Source: Rhodospirillales bacterium
Lineage (GTDB): Bacteria > Pseudomonadota > Alphaproteobacteria > Rhodospirillales > Thalassospiraceae
DNA length: 64,000 nucleotides
Direction of reading: 5' to 3'
Assembly: GCA_019634165.1 (NCBI GenBank)
Contig: JAHQVT010000012.1
Coordinates: 305,528 to 369,527, forward strand
Notes under the pieces: model-generated
Databases searched by the model: none
What the model saw: the letters and a program-made list of their open reading frames with translations, nothing else
What the model was told of the DNA's origin: nothing
Shown: in pieces, positions 43,344 through 53,683 of the stretch
How the letters are laid out: each line of letters opens with the position of its first letter
How positions within the stretch are numbered: position 1 is the stretch's first letter
Translations under genes and position numbers: made by a program

Positions 43344-44921
43344 CTATATGGCGATTTGCGCGGTGGCTGTGTCGGACATTTCATAGGCCCTCTGGGCGCA
43401 GTCATTGCGCGGGCATTGACGACAACCAATACCGACCGGAACGGCGGAATCCGGGCGGTCTAGTGATAATCGGTCTGCATAAACCACATCATGGGCAAAG
43501 GCCGTATCACAGCCAATCATAACAGAATGGACCGAGCGCGGAACGCCATATCCCCCCGCGCCTGATCGCAGGGCGCGGGCGACAAACAGATATTCACTGT
43601 TATCTGGAAGGCGGACAAATTGCGGGATGACCCGATCTGGCGCCATATAGGCTTCATGAACGACCCAGCGTGGGCAGGCACCGCCATAGCGCGGCAATTG
43701 TAGGCCGGATGCGGAAAATCGTTTTGAAATATTGCCGGCAATATCTGTGCGCAGGAGGTGGAAGGGGATGCCTTCAGCACCAGGGCGGCGAAGTGTGGTC
43801 AGGCGGTGACAGATTTGTTCCCAGCTTGCGGCATAACGCTGTTGCAGCAGTTCGATGTCGTGGCGAAATGTTCGCGCATCTTCAAGAAACCGGTCATAGG
43901 GAAATAAAAGTGCTGCAGCACCATAAGAAATCAGTGCTTCGGCGGCACGTGCACGCCCGGCCTCGCTGTCGATCTGCGTTCGGTTGAGGATTTCGGTAAC
44001 TGTATCAATGGCTTCAAGCCGGAAAATCATCCGGGCTGCTTGAAAGCGCGCCGAGGTAATCGAAAGAGCGCGCGATATTTGCAGTGTCTTATGATCAGGG
44101 TCCCAGCGATGCCCGCTGGTTGGGAAACCCTCCGACGGAAGACGTTCGACCCGAATGTCATGGGTGTTTTCAAGATAGTTGATCAGATCGGTTAGAAACA
44201 ATCCGCCTTCCGGGTCAATGCGTGGCCGCATTTCGGTTGCGTGGTCTTCAAGGGCGGGAAAGTAGTTGGCATTGTCATATAAAAGATCGTCAACTTCTTC
44301 TGCCGGGCTGGCGGCCGGGCGCCCGGCATCGCCGCGTTCAAGGAAATTGAAAATCTCGGTCGCGGATTCGGCCAGTCGCTGAGATTCCCGAACCAGTGTG
44401 GCGTTAAAGCGCGTGCGCTGTTCTTTGGATAGGTCGTCATAGTCATCAAAAATCTCTGCAACCGTCCGAATAGAAGTGATCCGGGTCAGGATCGAGTGGC
44501 TGGCTTCGGTCAGGAACGGGTCATGGCTGAGCCGTTCAGAAAGCGAATCAATTTCTTCAAGGCCGCTGCGATAAGCGCGGTAAAGAGAGAGAAAAGCACC
44601 AATCAAACCGGGTGCCGCAGCGATTGTTGCCGGGAACTCACGGCTTTCAATCGGGGTGCTGCGAAAGACTGGATCGGATGCGGCTTCGTTCAAATCCGAT
44701 AGCAAACGGCTTTCTTCGGACCCTGATAATGTATGGGGTTGGATGTTGAGAGCCTCGGCAATCCGCATCAATAAACCGCCCCCGATCGAACGCCGGTTAT
44801 GTTCGATAAGGTTCAGATAAGATGGGGAAATCCCGGCTGTCTTCGCCAGGGCATTCTGCGTCATTCCGATGTCTTTACGGCGACCGCGAATGCGATGTCC
44901 GATAGGAGCCTGACGGTTCAT
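43344..44921 (-). CDS. ScfR-type transcriptional regulator (XRE HTH with IrrE/DUF2083-like domains)
   Basis: A 525-residue regulator of the short-chain fatty acyl regulator family. Residues about 8-65 are an XRE HTH (MTQNALAKTAGISPSYLNLIEHNRR). The middle part is helical; about 260-330 correspond to the ImmA/IrrE-like domain, but the HExxH zinc motif is absent (ARMIFRLEAI). The C-terminus has the conserved RWVVHEAYMAP and the cysteine motif GCRQCPRNDCAQRA. Relatives such as RamB and ScfR control acetate and propionate use (glyoxylate, methylcitrate). It diverges from a Liv-type transporter operon across 201 bases with several TTTACAAA-like words. Confidence 0.87.
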   Translation of the reverse strand: MNRQAPIGHRIRGRRKDIGMTQNALAKTAGISPSYLNLIEHNRRSIGGGLLMRIAEALNIQPHTLSGSEESRLLSDLNEAASDPVFRSTPIESREFPATIAAAPGLIGAFLSLYRAYRSGLEEIDSLSERLSHDPFLTEASHSILTRITSIRTVAEIFDDYDDLSKEQRTRFNATLVRESQRLAESATEIFNFLERGDAGRPAASPAEEVDDLLYDNANYFPALEDHATEMRPRIDPEGGLFLTDLINYLENTHDIRVERLPSEGFPTSGHRWDPDHKTLQISRALSITSARFQAARMIFRLEAIDTVTEILNRTQIDSEAGRARAAEALISYGAAALLFPYDRFLEDARTFRHDIELLQQRYAASWEQICHRLTTLRRPGAEGIPFHLLRTDIAGNISKRFSASGLQLPRYGGACPRWVVHEAYMAPDRVIPQFVRLPDNSEYLFVARALRSGAGGYGVPRSVHSVMIGCDTAFAHDVVYADRLSLDRPDSAVPVGIGCRQCPRNDCAQRAYEMSDTATAQIAI

Positions 44922-45122
44922 ACTAAAGTCTCGTTTTTGACAAAGTTTACAAATTTTCAGGTCGGTGGTCTGTATATTTACAAAAAAACTGTTCTATATC
45001 AACTAGGTGTTGATTCATTTTCAAACCACTCCCATTGTTTTAACAGGTCGTGAAAAAAACAAACCAGAAAATAGGCCTCAGATTTTTCTGAAACAAATCC
45101 CAAGACATTGGGGAGGAAAACC

Positions 45123-46484
45123 ATGTCGGAGACCAAGATTATTAAAGATGTATCCCGTCGTACGATCCTTAAAGGATCCGCGGCAACGACCGGTGCTGCC
45201 CTTATTGGCGGTACTTTTCCGATGCATTTCATTAAAGATGCCCATGCCCAGACTTTCCGGGGCGACCCGGGCAGCTCAGGCAGCGTAAAGCTTGGCTTTA
45301 ACGTACCGCAGACTGGCCCTTATGCTGATGAAGGTGCCGATGAGCTCCGTGCTTATCAGCTTGCAGTCAAGCACCTGAATGGTGAAGGCGACGGTGGTAT
45401 GCTTAATACCATTAAGCCGCTTGAACTTAAGGGCAACGGTATCCTCGGCAAGAAGGTCGAGTTCGTTACCGGTGATACCCAGACCAAATCTGATGCGGCA
45501 CGTGCATCGGCAAAACGCATGATCGAAAAAGACAATGTCGCAATGATCACCGGTGGTTCGTCATCGGGTGTTGCGGTTGCTGTGCAGGGTCTTTGCCAGG
45601 AAATGGGCGTGATCTTCATGGCGGGTCTGACCCACTCCAATGACACCACGGGTAAAGACAAAAAGCGTTATGGCTTCCGCCATTTCTTCAACGCTTACAT
45701 GTCTGGTCAGGCAATTGCGCCGGTTCTTCTCGATGAGTATGGTGCAGAACGCCGCGCCTATCACCTGACGGCTGATTACACCTGGGGCTGGACCCAGGAA
45801 GAATCGATCAAAGCTGCGACCGAGAATATCGGTTGGGAAACTGTAAACACCGTCCGTACCCCGGTTGGTGCTGGTGACTTCTCGCAGTATATCACCCCGG
45901 TTCTGAACTCTGGCGCCGATGTCCTGATCCTGAACCACTATGGTAAGGACATGGTCAACTCGCTGACACAGGCTGTTCAGTTTGGTCTGCGTGACAAGCA
46001 GGTTAATGGCAAGAACTTCGAAGTCGTTGTTCCGCTTTATTCCCGCTTGATGGCACAGGGTGCTGGCGAAGCTGCGAAAGGTATCCTTGGTACCACCAAC
46101 TGGCATTGGTCGCTGACCGATCCGGGTTCGCAGGCTTTTGTTAAGTCCTTCGGTCAGGAATACGGCTTCCCGCCGTCTCAGGCTGCTCACACCTGCTATG
46201 TACAGACGCTGCTTTATGCAAACGCCTGTGAAATGGCTGGTACGTTTGCACCTTGGGAAGTCATCAAACAGCTCGAAGGCTTCGAGTTCGATGGCGCTGG
46301 TAACGGCAAAACCCTGTATCGTGCTGAGGACCATCAGTGCTTCAAAGATGTTCTGGTTGTGCGTGGTAAAGAAAACCCACAGTCCAACTTTGACCTTCTT
46401 GAAGTCGTTAAGGAAGTGCCGCGCGCACAGGTTGAATACCCAGCCGATCTGTTCGGTGGGGAATTGGGCCCATATAAGGTCTGA
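45123..46484 (+). CDS. Branched-chain amino acid-type ABC transporter substrate-binding protein, Tat signal
   Basis: A 453-residue Liv-type periplasmic binding protein. The N-terminus has a twin-arginine signal (DVSRRTILKGSAATTGAALIGG). Blocks VKLGFNVPQTGPYADEGADEL and AMITGGSSSGVAVAVQGLCQE belong to the Leu/Ile/Val/urea/amide-binding family. The ATG at 45123 has GGGGAGGAAA five bases upstream. It heads a five-gene operon. Ligand is unknown: urea, amides, amino acids and short organic acids are all possible in the family. The divergent ScfR-type regulator hints at a carboxylate or acyl compound. Confidence 0.9.
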   Translation: MSETKIIKDVSRRTILKGSAATTGAALIGGTFPMHFIKDAHAQTFRGDPGSSGSVKLGFNVPQTGPYADEGADELRAYQLAVKHLNGEGDGGMLNTIKPLELKGNGILGKKVEFVTGDTQTKSDAARASAKRMIEKDNVAMITGGSSSGVAVAVQGLCQEMGVIFMAGLTHSNDTTGKDKKRYGFRHFFNAYMSGQAIAPVLLDEYGAERRAYHLTADYTWGWTQEESIKAATENIGWETVNTVRTPVGAGDFSQYITPVLNSGADVLILNHYGKDMVNSLTQAVQFGLRDKQVNGKNFEVVVPLYSRLMAQGAGEAAKGILGTTNWHWSLTDPGSQAFVKSFGQEYGFPPSQAAHTCYVQTLLYANACEMAGTFAPWEVIKQLEGFEFDGAGNGKTLYRAEDHQCFKDVLVVRGKENPQSNFDLLEVVKEVPRAQVEYPADLFGGELGPYKV

Positions 46485-46602
46485 TAAACCTCAATTGATG
46501 CAAGCAGGGCCGACCATCTCCCATTGGTCGGCCCATTTGCCCCGCACTCCTGTCCCAACGGTCTTTTCATTAAGCCCTTTACGAATACGCGGCGGATAAC
46601 TG

Positions 46603-47619
46603 ATGGACTCTATATTTCTTCAAATTCTCAATGGTCTGGACAAGGGCGGCGCTTATGCGCTGATTGCACTTGGTCTGACTTTGGTGTTCGGCACGCTTGG
46701 CGTGGTGAACTTTGCCCATGGCGCCATCTTCATGTTGGGCGCCTTTTGTGCGGTTAGCTTGGAAAAGCTTCTGACTTTGTCCGTTAAGGTCAAAGACGAA
46801 TCCGTCACATTCTTTGATGCCTACAAGGAAACGCCATACCTGGAAGTCTGGTTTGGCGATACCGGGGCGGCAATCATTAACTGGTCTGTGCCGTTATCGA
46901 TCATTCTTGCGATACCCGTGATGCTGGCAATCGGCATCGTGATGGAACGCAGCCTGATCCGACATTTCTATAAACGCTCTCATGCTGAACAAATCCTTGT
47001 GACCTTCGGTCTTGCGATTGTCATTCAGGAACTGGTCAAGGCTGCCTTTGGCGCCAACCCGATCCCGCAGGGTGCACCAGATATCGTATCTGGTTCGGCT
47101 GCGATCGGTGCCGTGTTTGGTCTGGGTGAAGCTGTTGTTTACCCATGGTGGCGTCTGATTTATCTGGCGTTCTCGTTATCAATCATCGGCCTTGTCTTCT
47201 CGTTCCTGCATTTCACTACCTACGGAATGGTGGTGCGCGCAGGCATGGCAGACCGCGAAACGGTCGAACTTCTTGGTATCAACATTGAACGTCGCTTTAC
47301 GATTGTGTTTGGTATGGCCGCGGTTGTCGCAGGCCTTGCCGGTGTGATGTACACGCCGGTACTTCCCCCGGATTACCATCTGGGGATGGACTTCCTTGTG
47401 CTGTCATTTGTTGTGGTGGTCGTTGGGGGTATGGGCTCTTTGCCTGGTGCAGTTTTGGCAGGTTTCCTGTTGGGTATTCTGCAGTCCTTCTCGTCCATGA
47501 CCGAGGTGAAAGACATCATCCCGGGCATTGACCAGATCATCATTTATCTTGTTGCCGTCGTTATTCTGCTGACCCGCCCGCGTGGTCTGATGGGTCGTCG
47601 GGGCGTGATGGAGAGCTAA
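46603..47619 (+). CDS. Branched-chain amino acid-type ABC transporter permease (LivH family)
   Basis: A 338-residue permease with about eight membrane segments. Family signatures: [32 protein letters not shown] at the start and a C-terminal [21 protein letters not shown] loop insertion (residues about 56-85, [21 protein letters not shown]) lengthens it beyond the usual 290 aa. It lies 118 bases behind the binding protein gene and 1 base before the LivM-type gene. Confidence 0.92.
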   Translation: MDSIFLQILNGLDKGGAYALIALGLTLVFGTLGVVNFAHGAIFMLGAFCAVSLEKLLTLSVKVKDESVTFFDAYKETPYLEVWFGDTGAAIINWSVPLSIILAIPVMLAIGIVMERSLIRHFYKRSHAEQILVTFGLAIVIQELVKAAFGANPIPQGAPDIVSGSAAIGAVFGLGEAVVYPWWRLIYLAFSLSIIGLVFSFLHFTTYGMVVRAGMADRETVELLGINIERRFTIVFGMAAVVAGLAGVMYTPVLPPDYHLGMDFLVLSFVVVVVGGMGSLPGAVLAGFLLGILQSFSSMTEVKDIIPGIDQIIIYLVAVVILLTRPRGLMGRRGVMES

Positions 47620-47620
47620 A

Positions 47621-48790
47621 ATGACAAACACAAAAATCGTCTCGCCAAAACAAGATATACTTTACATGGTCATTCTGTCGGCTGTGGTCTTGACCATGCC
47701 GCTTTGGCTCCAGCCCTTTGGGGCAGCCTATCCTGACCTTATGCAGAAATTCATGATCTTTGGCATCTTTGCCATCGGTTACAACATTCTGTTTGGTTTG
47801 ACTGGCTATCTTTCATTCGGTCATGCGGCCTTCCTGGGTGTGGGTTCTTACACCGCGGTCTGGTCGTTTAAATTGCTGTCAATGAATGTCATCCCCGCGA
47901 TGATTTTCGGAACGGTACTTGCCGGTTTGTTTGCCTTGGCTATCGGGTTTGTCTCGTTACGTCGTTCGGGGATCTACTTCTCGATCCTGACGCTGGCCTT
48001 TGCGCAAATGTCTTATAACCTTGCCTATTCGGTTCTGACCCCGATCACCAATGGTGAGACCGGTCTACAGCTTACACAAGGTGATGCGCGTGTTCTTGAT
48101 CGCATGTCTGGTATTGAGGCAGATGCATCGCTTCCGACACCGACCTTGTTTGGCATTGAAGGAACCGGATATTCTGGTTTCTATATTTGTGCCGTGATTA
48201 TGCTGGCTTCGTTCTTTATCTATCTGCGTATCTTCCGCTCGCCTTTCGGGTTGAAGTTGCGTGCGATTAAATCGAACCAGAATCGCATGGGCTATACCGG
48301 TTACAACACGCGCCCCTATTTGATGACGGCCTTTGTCATCTCGGGCATGTATGCCGGGCTTGCCGGATCGCTTCTGGCGGTCACTGATCCGCTTGCTGGT
48401 GCTGAACGCATGCAGTGGACGGCTTCGGGCGAGATCGTCTTGATCACCATTCTTGGTGGTGTCGGAACATTGATCGGCCCACTTCTTGGTGCCGGGGTTA
48501 TCAAGTATTTCGAGAATATCTTCTCGGCCTTTAACGACACGGTTCTGCTCAATGCGTTTTCCTTCCTTCCGGATTGGATGGCGCATGGGGTGGCAACGAT
48601 CCTTGGTCTGTTTGTTGGCGAAGGCTGGCATCTGACCCTTGGTCTGGTCTTCATGCTGATTGTTATCTTCCTGCCTGGTGGCATCATGGAAGGGGTCAAT
48701 CGCCTGTGGCGTCTTGTGTCCAACCGCTCTTCTTCAGATTCTTCGGCTGAAGGTAAAGAAAAAGAACAACATTCGGCGGGGGAGGTCTGA
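47621..48790 (+). CDS. Branched-chain amino acid-type ABC transporter permease (LivM family)
   Basis: A 389-residue permease. It contains [22 protein letters not shown] near residue 65 and the cytoplasmic loop [20 protein letters not shown], which contacts the ATPases. [20 protein letters not shown] near residue 285 is the LivM signature. A hydrophilic tail ([23 protein letters not shown]) follows. Forms the channel with the LivH-type protein. Confidence 0.92.
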   Translation: MTNTKIVSPKQDILYMVILSAVVLTMPLWLQPFGAAYPDLMQKFMIFGIFAIGYNILFGLTGYLSFGHAAFLGVGSYTAVWSFKLLSMNVIPAMIFGTVLAGLFALAIGFVSLRRSGIYFSILTLAFAQMSYNLAYSVLTPITNGETGLQLTQGDARVLDRMSGIEADASLPTPTLFGIEGTGYSGFYICAVIMLASFFIYLRIFRSPFGLKLRAIKSNQNRMGYTGYNTRPYLMTAFVISGMYAGLAGSLLAVTDPLAGAERMQWTASGEIVLITILGGVGTLIGPLLGAGVIKYFENIFSAFNDTVLLNAFSFLPDWMAHGVATILGLFVGEGWHLTLGLVFMLIVIFLPGGIMEGVNRLWRLVSNRSSSDSSAEGKEKEQHSAGEV

Positions 48791-48793
48791 TCG

Positions 48794-49558
48794 ATGTCTG
48801 AATACATTCTTGATGTAACTGATGTGGATAAGAATTTTGGCGGTTTGCGCGCGCTGTCTGACATTAACCTTCGGGTTAAGAAAGGCACCGTTCACGCCAT
48901 TATTGGTCCAAATGGTGCGGGCAAATCGACGCTGTTGAACGTCATTGTTGGGCGTCTTGCGCCCAACCGTGGCCGGGTATTGCTTGGCGATGAAGTTCTG
49001 ACAGGTAAGCAGCCACACGAGATCAACCAGCTTGGTGTGGCACGTGTTTTCCAGACGCCGGAAATCTTCCCGGAACTGTCATTGTTGCAAAACGTGATGG
49101 TCCCGGCACTTGCCAAGCGTGATGGTGAATTCAAACTAAGCTTCCTCAAAAGCCTGTTTGCAGAAAAAGACATTCTCGAACAGGCAGAACATCTTCTTGA
49201 AGATGTTGGTTTGATTGACCAGAAGGACAATATTGCAAGTGCGATGTCACGCGGTGATAAACGCCGCTTGGAACTTGCAATGTGTTTGGGGCAACATCCC
49301 AAATTGTTCCTTTTGGATGAGCCAACAGCAGGCATGTCGCGTCATGATACTAACCGCACAATTGATCTGCTTCAGCGGATCAAGGAACGCGGTATGACAA
49401 AAGTGATTATCGAACATGACATGCATGTTGTGTTCAGTCTGGCTGACCGCATCAGCGTTCTCGCACAGGGGGCCATCATTTGTGAAGGTACCCCGGAAGA
49501 AGTTCGCAACGACCCGCGCGTTAAAGAAGCCTATCTCGGAGGGGAAGCAGTAGTATGA
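48794..49558 (+). CDS. ABC transporter ATP-binding protein (LivG family)
   Basis: A 254-residue ATPase. Walker A GPNGAGKSTLLNV, Walker B LFLLDEPTAGMS, H-loop IEHDMHVVF. The signature reads MSRGDKRRLELAM, a divergent form of LSGGQ seen in LivG/UrtD-type proteins. It overlaps the next ATPase gene by 4 bases (ATGA). Confidence 0.92.
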   Translation: MSEYILDVTDVDKNFGGLRALSDINLRVKKGTVHAIIGPNGAGKSTLLNVIVGRLAPNRGRVLLGDEVLTGKQPHEINQLGVARVFQTPEIFPELSLLQNVMVPALAKRDGEFKLSFLKSLFAEKDILEQAEHLLEDVGLIDQKDNIASAMSRGDKRRLELAMCLGQHPKLFLLDEPTAGMSRHDTNRTIDLLQRIKERGMTKVIIEHDMHVVFSLADRISVLAQGAIICEGTPEEVRNDPRVKEAYLGGEAVV

Positions 49559-50307
49559 CCTCACTGCCAAAACAGGAACCTGTCCGCAATCAGGGCGGTG
49601 ATCCGGCCTTTTTCTCGGTGCATAATGTTCATGCCTATTACGGCGAAAGCTATATCGTTCAGGGTGTCTCATTTGACATCCGCGAAGGCGAAATCCTGGC
49701 TTTGCTGGGCCGTAACGGTGCCGGGAAAACATCGACTTTGCGTGCCTTGGCACGTATGTCGGACCCGGAGCTTAAACATGGTGAAATTTGGCTGGATCAT
49801 CAGCCATTGCACACCATGAAGGCTTGGCAGGCAGCCCGTCTTGGGGTGCAGCTTGTGCCAGAAGATCGTCGCATCATTCCGGGCATGACTGTTCAGCAAA
49901 ACCTTGAGTTGGCCCAGATTGCCGAGCCGATTGGCTGGTCGGTTGAACGCATCTACGAGCTTTTCCCACGTCTTGGCGAACGGGCAGAGCAAGAAGGCAT
50001 CACCCTTTCAGGTGGCGAACAACAGATGCTGGCAATCGGCCGTGCCTTGGCGCGTGATATCAAGCTTTTGCTGCTTGATGAACCGTATGAAGGCTTGGCA
50101 CCGGTGATTGTTCAGGAAATCGAAAAGACGCTACAAAACGTCAAAAAACTGGGTATCACCACGATCATCGTCGAGCAAAATGCCATCGCGGCACTCAAGC
50201 TTGCAGATCGTGCCATCATTATGGATAGCGGCGAGATCGTCTTTGACGGAACCGCGCAAGCTGTTCTTGATGATGATGAGCTTCGCGACCAATACTTGGC
50301 CATCTAA
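49555..50307 (+). CDS. ABC transporter ATP-binding protein (LivF family)
   Basis: A 250-residue ATPase. It has Walker A GRNGAGKTSTLRA, the canonical signature LSGGEQQMLAIGRAL, and Walker B LLLLDEPYEGLAP; LVPEDRRIIPGMTVQQNLEL is the usual LivF Q-loop region. An N-terminal extension of about 18 residues precedes the fold. Last gene of the operon, followed by a terminator at 50367. Confidence 0.93.
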   Translation: MTSLPKQEPVRNQGGDPAFFSVHNVHAYYGESYIVQGVSFDIREGEILALLGRNGAGKTSTLRALARMSDPELKHGEIWLDHQPLHTMKAWQAARLGVQLVPEDRRIIPGMTVQQNLELAQIAEPIGWSVERIYELFPRLGERAEQEGITLSGGEQQMLAIGRALARDIKLLLLDEPYEGLAPVIVQEIEKTLQNVKKLGITTIIVEQNAIAALKLADRAIIMDSGEIVFDGTAQAVLDDDELRDQYLAI

Positions 50308-50366
50308 TTTTAGATTAGTAGGGGGAGTCTCCGAAGCTTAGTGGTAAGGGGAGTTTCGAGACAGGT

Positions 50367-50393
50367 AAGACCGTGCCTTTGGGCGCGGTCTTT
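50367..50393 (+). terminator. Intrinsic terminator after the Liv-type operon
   Basis: The stem AAGACCGTGCC / GGCGCGGTCTT with loop TTTG contains one T-G opposition and is followed by TTGCCGTTTT. It lies 60 bases after the LivF-type stop. Confidence 0.7.
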
Positions 50394-50451
50394 GCCGTTT
50401 TAGGCGGTGGCGAGAAGTCAGCTGCGACATTCACGTTTGATGCTGCGGTGA

Positions 50452-50919
50452 TCATTGTGGGCTCACCGCAAGACCTTCGAAATCTTTCAGGACGTTCAAA
50501 ACAATCGATGTTTTGACATGTTGAACGGAATCATGGGGCAGTAAAATCTCATTGACGAAATGCGATAACGCAGCCAGATCCTTGGTCGCGACTTTAAGGT
50601 GATAATCCATCTCGCCGGTCAGCGAAAAGGCCTCTAACACCTCCGGCAAATCTGCCAATAGGCTTGCGAACCGTTTGGCATTGTCGCGGTTATGGGTAGC
50701 AAGCGTCACCGAAATGACCACCAGCAACCCCAACCCCATCTTCTGGCGATCAATATCGGCACGGTATCCACGGATTACTTTGTCATCTTCAAGTCGTGCG
50801 CGCCGGCGCGAACATTGTGACGCCGAAAGGCCAATACGTTCTGACAACTCATTGTTGGTCAGGCGGCCGTCTTTTTGCAGTTCTGCAAGCAGTTTAAGGT
50901 CTAGTCGGTCAAGTTGCAT
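50452..50919 (-). CDS. Lrp/AsnC-family regulator, probable regulator of hpd
   Basis: A 155-residue Lrp protein. N-terminal HTH LDLKLLAELQKDGRLTNNELSERIGLSASQCSRRRARLE, then the RAM effector domain (SLTGEMDYHLKVATKDLAAL). It diverges from hpd across 163 bases. Lrp genes in this position are common in alphaproteobacteria and usually respond to an aromatic amino acid. The gap holds an inverted repeat, GTGTGCAT...ATGCACGCAC (about 50955-50993), that could be its site. Confidence 0.88.
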   Translation of the reverse strand: MQLDRLDLKLLAELQKDGRLTNNELSERIGLSASQCSRRRARLEDDKVIRGYRADIDRQKMGLGLLVVISVTLATHNRDNAKRFASLLADLPEVLEAFSLTGEMDYHLKVATKDLAALSHFVNEILLPHDSVQHVKTSIVLNVLKDFEGLAVSPQ

Positions 50920-51082
50920 GTTTCGCGCGCCTTTTTAACTATCTTTGCATGATGTGTGCATTGATGCCGCAAAATCAACCTTAAATGCACGCACGTTGCA
51001 TCCGGTTTAGCGCACGATTGGGACATAACAATAATTCGAATAATTCCAAGAATTCGAATGCCCCAATCATAGGAGACTTCCG

Positions 51083-52195
51083 ATGGGCCCGTTTCCGCAT
51101 GACGCCCCCCGTGCCACCATTTGCGATGAAAACCCGGCCGGAACGGATGGGTTTGAATTTGTCGAGTTTGCCCATGAAGAAGCCGACAAACTGCAAACCC
51201 TGTTTACGCGCATGGGCTATGCCCCGGTTGCCAAGCACAAAACCAAAAACATCACGGTTTGGCGTCAAGGCGACATTAATTATATCCTCAATGCCGAACC
51301 GGGCAGCCATGCAATGAAGTTTGTTGCGGCACATGGCCCATGTGCCCCGTCAATGGCATGGCGTGTGGTTGATGCCAAACACGCGTTTGATCATGCGGTT
51401 GCCAAGGGGGCAAAGCCTTATACTGGAAATGACAAGGCGCTTGATGTTCCAGCCATCGTCGGGATTGGCGGATCATTGCTTTATTTCATCGACAAATACG
51501 CTGATCGTGGTTCGGCCTATGACGTTGAATTCGAATGGATTGGGGATCGTGATCCCAAGCCCGAAGGGGTCGGGTTCTATTATCTTGATCATCTGACCCA
51601 TAACGTTTTTCGCGGCAATATGGATAAATGGTGGGATTTCTATCGTGATCTGTTTGGGTTCAAGCAAATCCACTTTTTTGACATTGCCGGTAAAATCACC
51701 GGCTTGGTCAGCCGTGCGATCACCTCACCTTGTGGGAAAATCCGTATTCCGCTGAATGAATCGACCGATGACAAAAGCCAGATCGAAGAATATTTGCGCA
51801 AATACAAAGGCGAAGGCATCCAGCATATCGCAGTTGGCACCGATGGTATCTATGACGCCACGGACAAGCTTGCCGCCAACGACCTTAAATTCATGCCCGG
51901 TCCGCCGGAAACCTATTACGAAAAATCCCATGACCGCGTACATGGCCATAAGGAGCCGATTGAACGGATGAAGAAACACGGCATCCTGATTGACGGCGAA
52001 GGGGTGGTTGATGGCGGGATGACCAAAATCCTGCTGCAAATCTTCTCAAAAACCGTGATCGGCCCGATTTTCTTTGAGTTCATTCAGCGCAAAGGCGACG
52101 AAGGATTTGGCGAAGGCAACTTCCGCGCCCTGTTTGAAAGCATCGAAGAAGACCAGATCAGGCGCGGTGTTTTGAAAGTTGATGCTGCGCAATAG
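51083..52195 (+). CDS. hpd: 4-hydroxyphenylpyruvate dioxygenase
   Basis: A 370-residue HPPD of the VOC fold. The Fe(II) ligands are H170 (YLDHLTHNV), H248 (IQHIAV) and E332 (FFEFIQRKG). The conserved C-terminal FGEGNFRALFESIEEDQIRRG is complete. It converts 4-hydroxyphenylpyruvate to homogentisate with decarboxylation, in tyrosine and phenylalanine breakdown. RBS AGGAGA is six bases before the ATG. The upstream region has repeated AATTCGAAT words. A hairpin follows the gene before hmgA. Confidence 0.96.
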   Translation: MGPFPHDAPRATICDENPAGTDGFEFVEFAHEEADKLQTLFTRMGYAPVAKHKTKNITVWRQGDINYILNAEPGSHAMKFVAAHGPCAPSMAWRVVDAKHAFDHAVAKGAKPYTGNDKALDVPAIVGIGGSLLYFIDKYADRGSAYDVEFEWIGDRDPKPEGVGFYYLDHLTHNVFRGNMDKWWDFYRDLFGFKQIHFFDIAGKITGLVSRAITSPCGKIRIPLNESTDDKSQIEEYLRKYKGEGIQHIAVGTDGIYDATDKLAANDLKFMPGPPETYYEKSHDRVHGHKEPIERMKKHGILIDGEGVVDGGMTKILLQIFSKTVIGPIFFEFIQRKGDEGFGEGNFRALFESIEEDQIRRGVLKVDAAQ

Positions 52196-52217
52196 CATTA
52201 ACAACCCCATATCTTAA

Positions 52218-52252
52218 TCAGGACCCATTTCGATCAATATCATGGGTCCTGA
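52218..52252 (+). terminator. Hairpin between hpd and hmgA (partial terminator)
   Basis: An eleven-pair perfect stem TCAGGACCCAT / ATGGGTCCTGA closes a 13-base loop and is followed by CGGTTTGTTGTTTTTGC, a weak T-rich run. It may lower read-through from hpd into hmgA or stabilise the hpd message. Confidence 0.65.
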
Positions 52253-52297
52253 CGGTTTGTTGTTTTTGCACTTGGCCTGCCATTGGGAAATTCCGCC

Positions 52298-53668
52298 ATG
52301 CTTGATAAACCAACCCGCGATCGGGTGACGACGGCCTCTGATCAAACGGACCTGCGCTATATGTCGGGTTTCGGCAATGATTTCGAAACCGAAAGCCTCC
52401 CGGGTGCCTTGCCACAAGGGCAAAACAGCCCACAAAAATGCGCCTATGGCCTTTATGCCGAACAGCTTTCCGGATCGCCCTTTACCGCACCACGTGGCAC
52501 CAATGAACGGTCCTGGCTGTATCGTATTCGGCCCAGTGTGCGCCATAACGGCCGGTTTGCCGCCCTTAATCGACCCCATTGGAAAACGGCACCCTGTTTG
52601 AACGATCACAGCTTGGCGCTTGGTCAATTACGCTGGGACCCGGTGCCAATGCCCAAAAGCCCGACCGATTTCGTTGCCGGTATGCGCACCATCACCACCG
52701 CGGGCGATGCACTGTCTCAGACCGGGATGGCAAGCCATGTCTATGTTTGTAATGCCGATATGGTCGATGATTATTTCTTCAATGCCGATGGGGAACTTCT
52801 GATCGTGCCGGAAACCGGCACGCTTCGGATTTTTACCGAACTTGGCATGATGGATGTTGCCCCGCTTGAAGTTGCCCTGATCCCGCGCGGCATGATGTTT
52901 AAGGTTGGTATTCTTGAAGCTGGCCCGGATGGTGGCGCACGTGGGTATGTCTGCGAAAACTATGGTGCGAAATTTACCCTGCCCGACCGGGGGCCGATTG
53001 GCGCAAACTGTCTTGCCAATCCGCGTGATTTCAAAACACCTGTGGCGGCCTATGAGGATAAAGAAACCCCCTGTCGCGTTTTGGTGAAATGGTGTGGTCA
53101 GTTCCATGTGACTGATATTGGTCATTCGCCGTTGGATGTTGTGGCCTGGCACGGCAATTACACCCCGTTCAAATATGACCTTCGGACGTTTTCACCCGTT
53201 GGCGCCATTGCCTTTGATCATCCTGATCCATCAATCTTTACCGTTCTGACCGCGCCCTCGGACGAGGCCGGAACGGCCAATGTCGATTTCGTTATTTTCC
53301 CGCCGCGCTGGATGGTGGCCGAACATACCTTCCGCCCACCTTGGTATCACCGCAACATCATGTCGGAATTCATGGGGCTGATATGCGGGCAATATGACGC
53401 CAAGGAAAAGGGGTTTGTTCCCGGCGGGATGAGTTTGCACAACATGATGTTGGCCCATGGCCCGGATGCATTCGGGTTTGAAAAGGCATCGAATGCCGAA
53501 CTTGGCCCGCAGAAGCTTGAAGGCACGATGGCGTTTATGTTTGAAACCCGGTTTCCTCAGCAATTGACCAAATTCGCAGCAGAGCTTGAAACGCTTCAGG
53601 ATGACTATCTTGAGTGTTGGTCGGGGCTTGAACGCCGGTTTGATGGAACGCCGGAAGGCCGTAAATAA
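52298..53668 (+). CDS. hmgA: Homogentisate 1,2-dioxygenase
   Basis: A 456-residue cupin-fold enzyme. It has [19 protein letters not shown] at the start, the active-site block [18 protein letters not shown] (His and Glu iron ligands) and the second-ligand block [15 protein letters not shown]. It opens homogentisate to maleylacetoacetate. I use the ATG at 52298; a TTG 15 bases earlier is in frame but the GGGAAA ribosome site suits the ATG. It lies 15 bases before the fah gene. No maleylacetoacetate isomerase gene is in the window. Confidence 0.96.
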   Translation: MLDKPTRDRVTTASDQTDLRYMSGFGNDFETESLPGALPQGQNSPQKCAYGLYAEQLSGSPFTAPRGTNERSWLYRIRPSVRHNGRFAALNRPHWKTAPCLNDHSLALGQLRWDPVPMPKSPTDFVAGMRTITTAGDALSQTGMASHVYVCNADMVDDYFFNADGELLIVPETGTLRIFTELGMMDVAPLEVALIPRGMMFKVGILEAGPDGGARGYVCENYGAKFTLPDRGPIGANCLANPRDFKTPVAAYEDKETPCRVLVKWCGQFHVTDIGHSPLDVVAWHGNYTPFKYDLRTFSPVGAIAFDHPDPSIFTVLTAPSDEAGTANVDFVIFPPRWMVAEHTFRPPWYHRNIMSEFMGLICGQYDAKEKGFVPGGMSLHNMMLAHGPDAFGFEKASNAELGPQKLEGTMAFMFETRFPQQLTKFAAELETLQDDYLECWSGLERRFDGTPEGRK

Positions 53669-53683
53669 AGGCACAAAAACAAG

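Noticed and set aside
51030-51075. A regulatory RNA before hpd based on repeated AATTCGAAT and flanking GATTGGG/CCCAATC
   Set aside because: The pairing is short and encloses an unstructured A/T-rich loop; evidence is too thin to call a feature.
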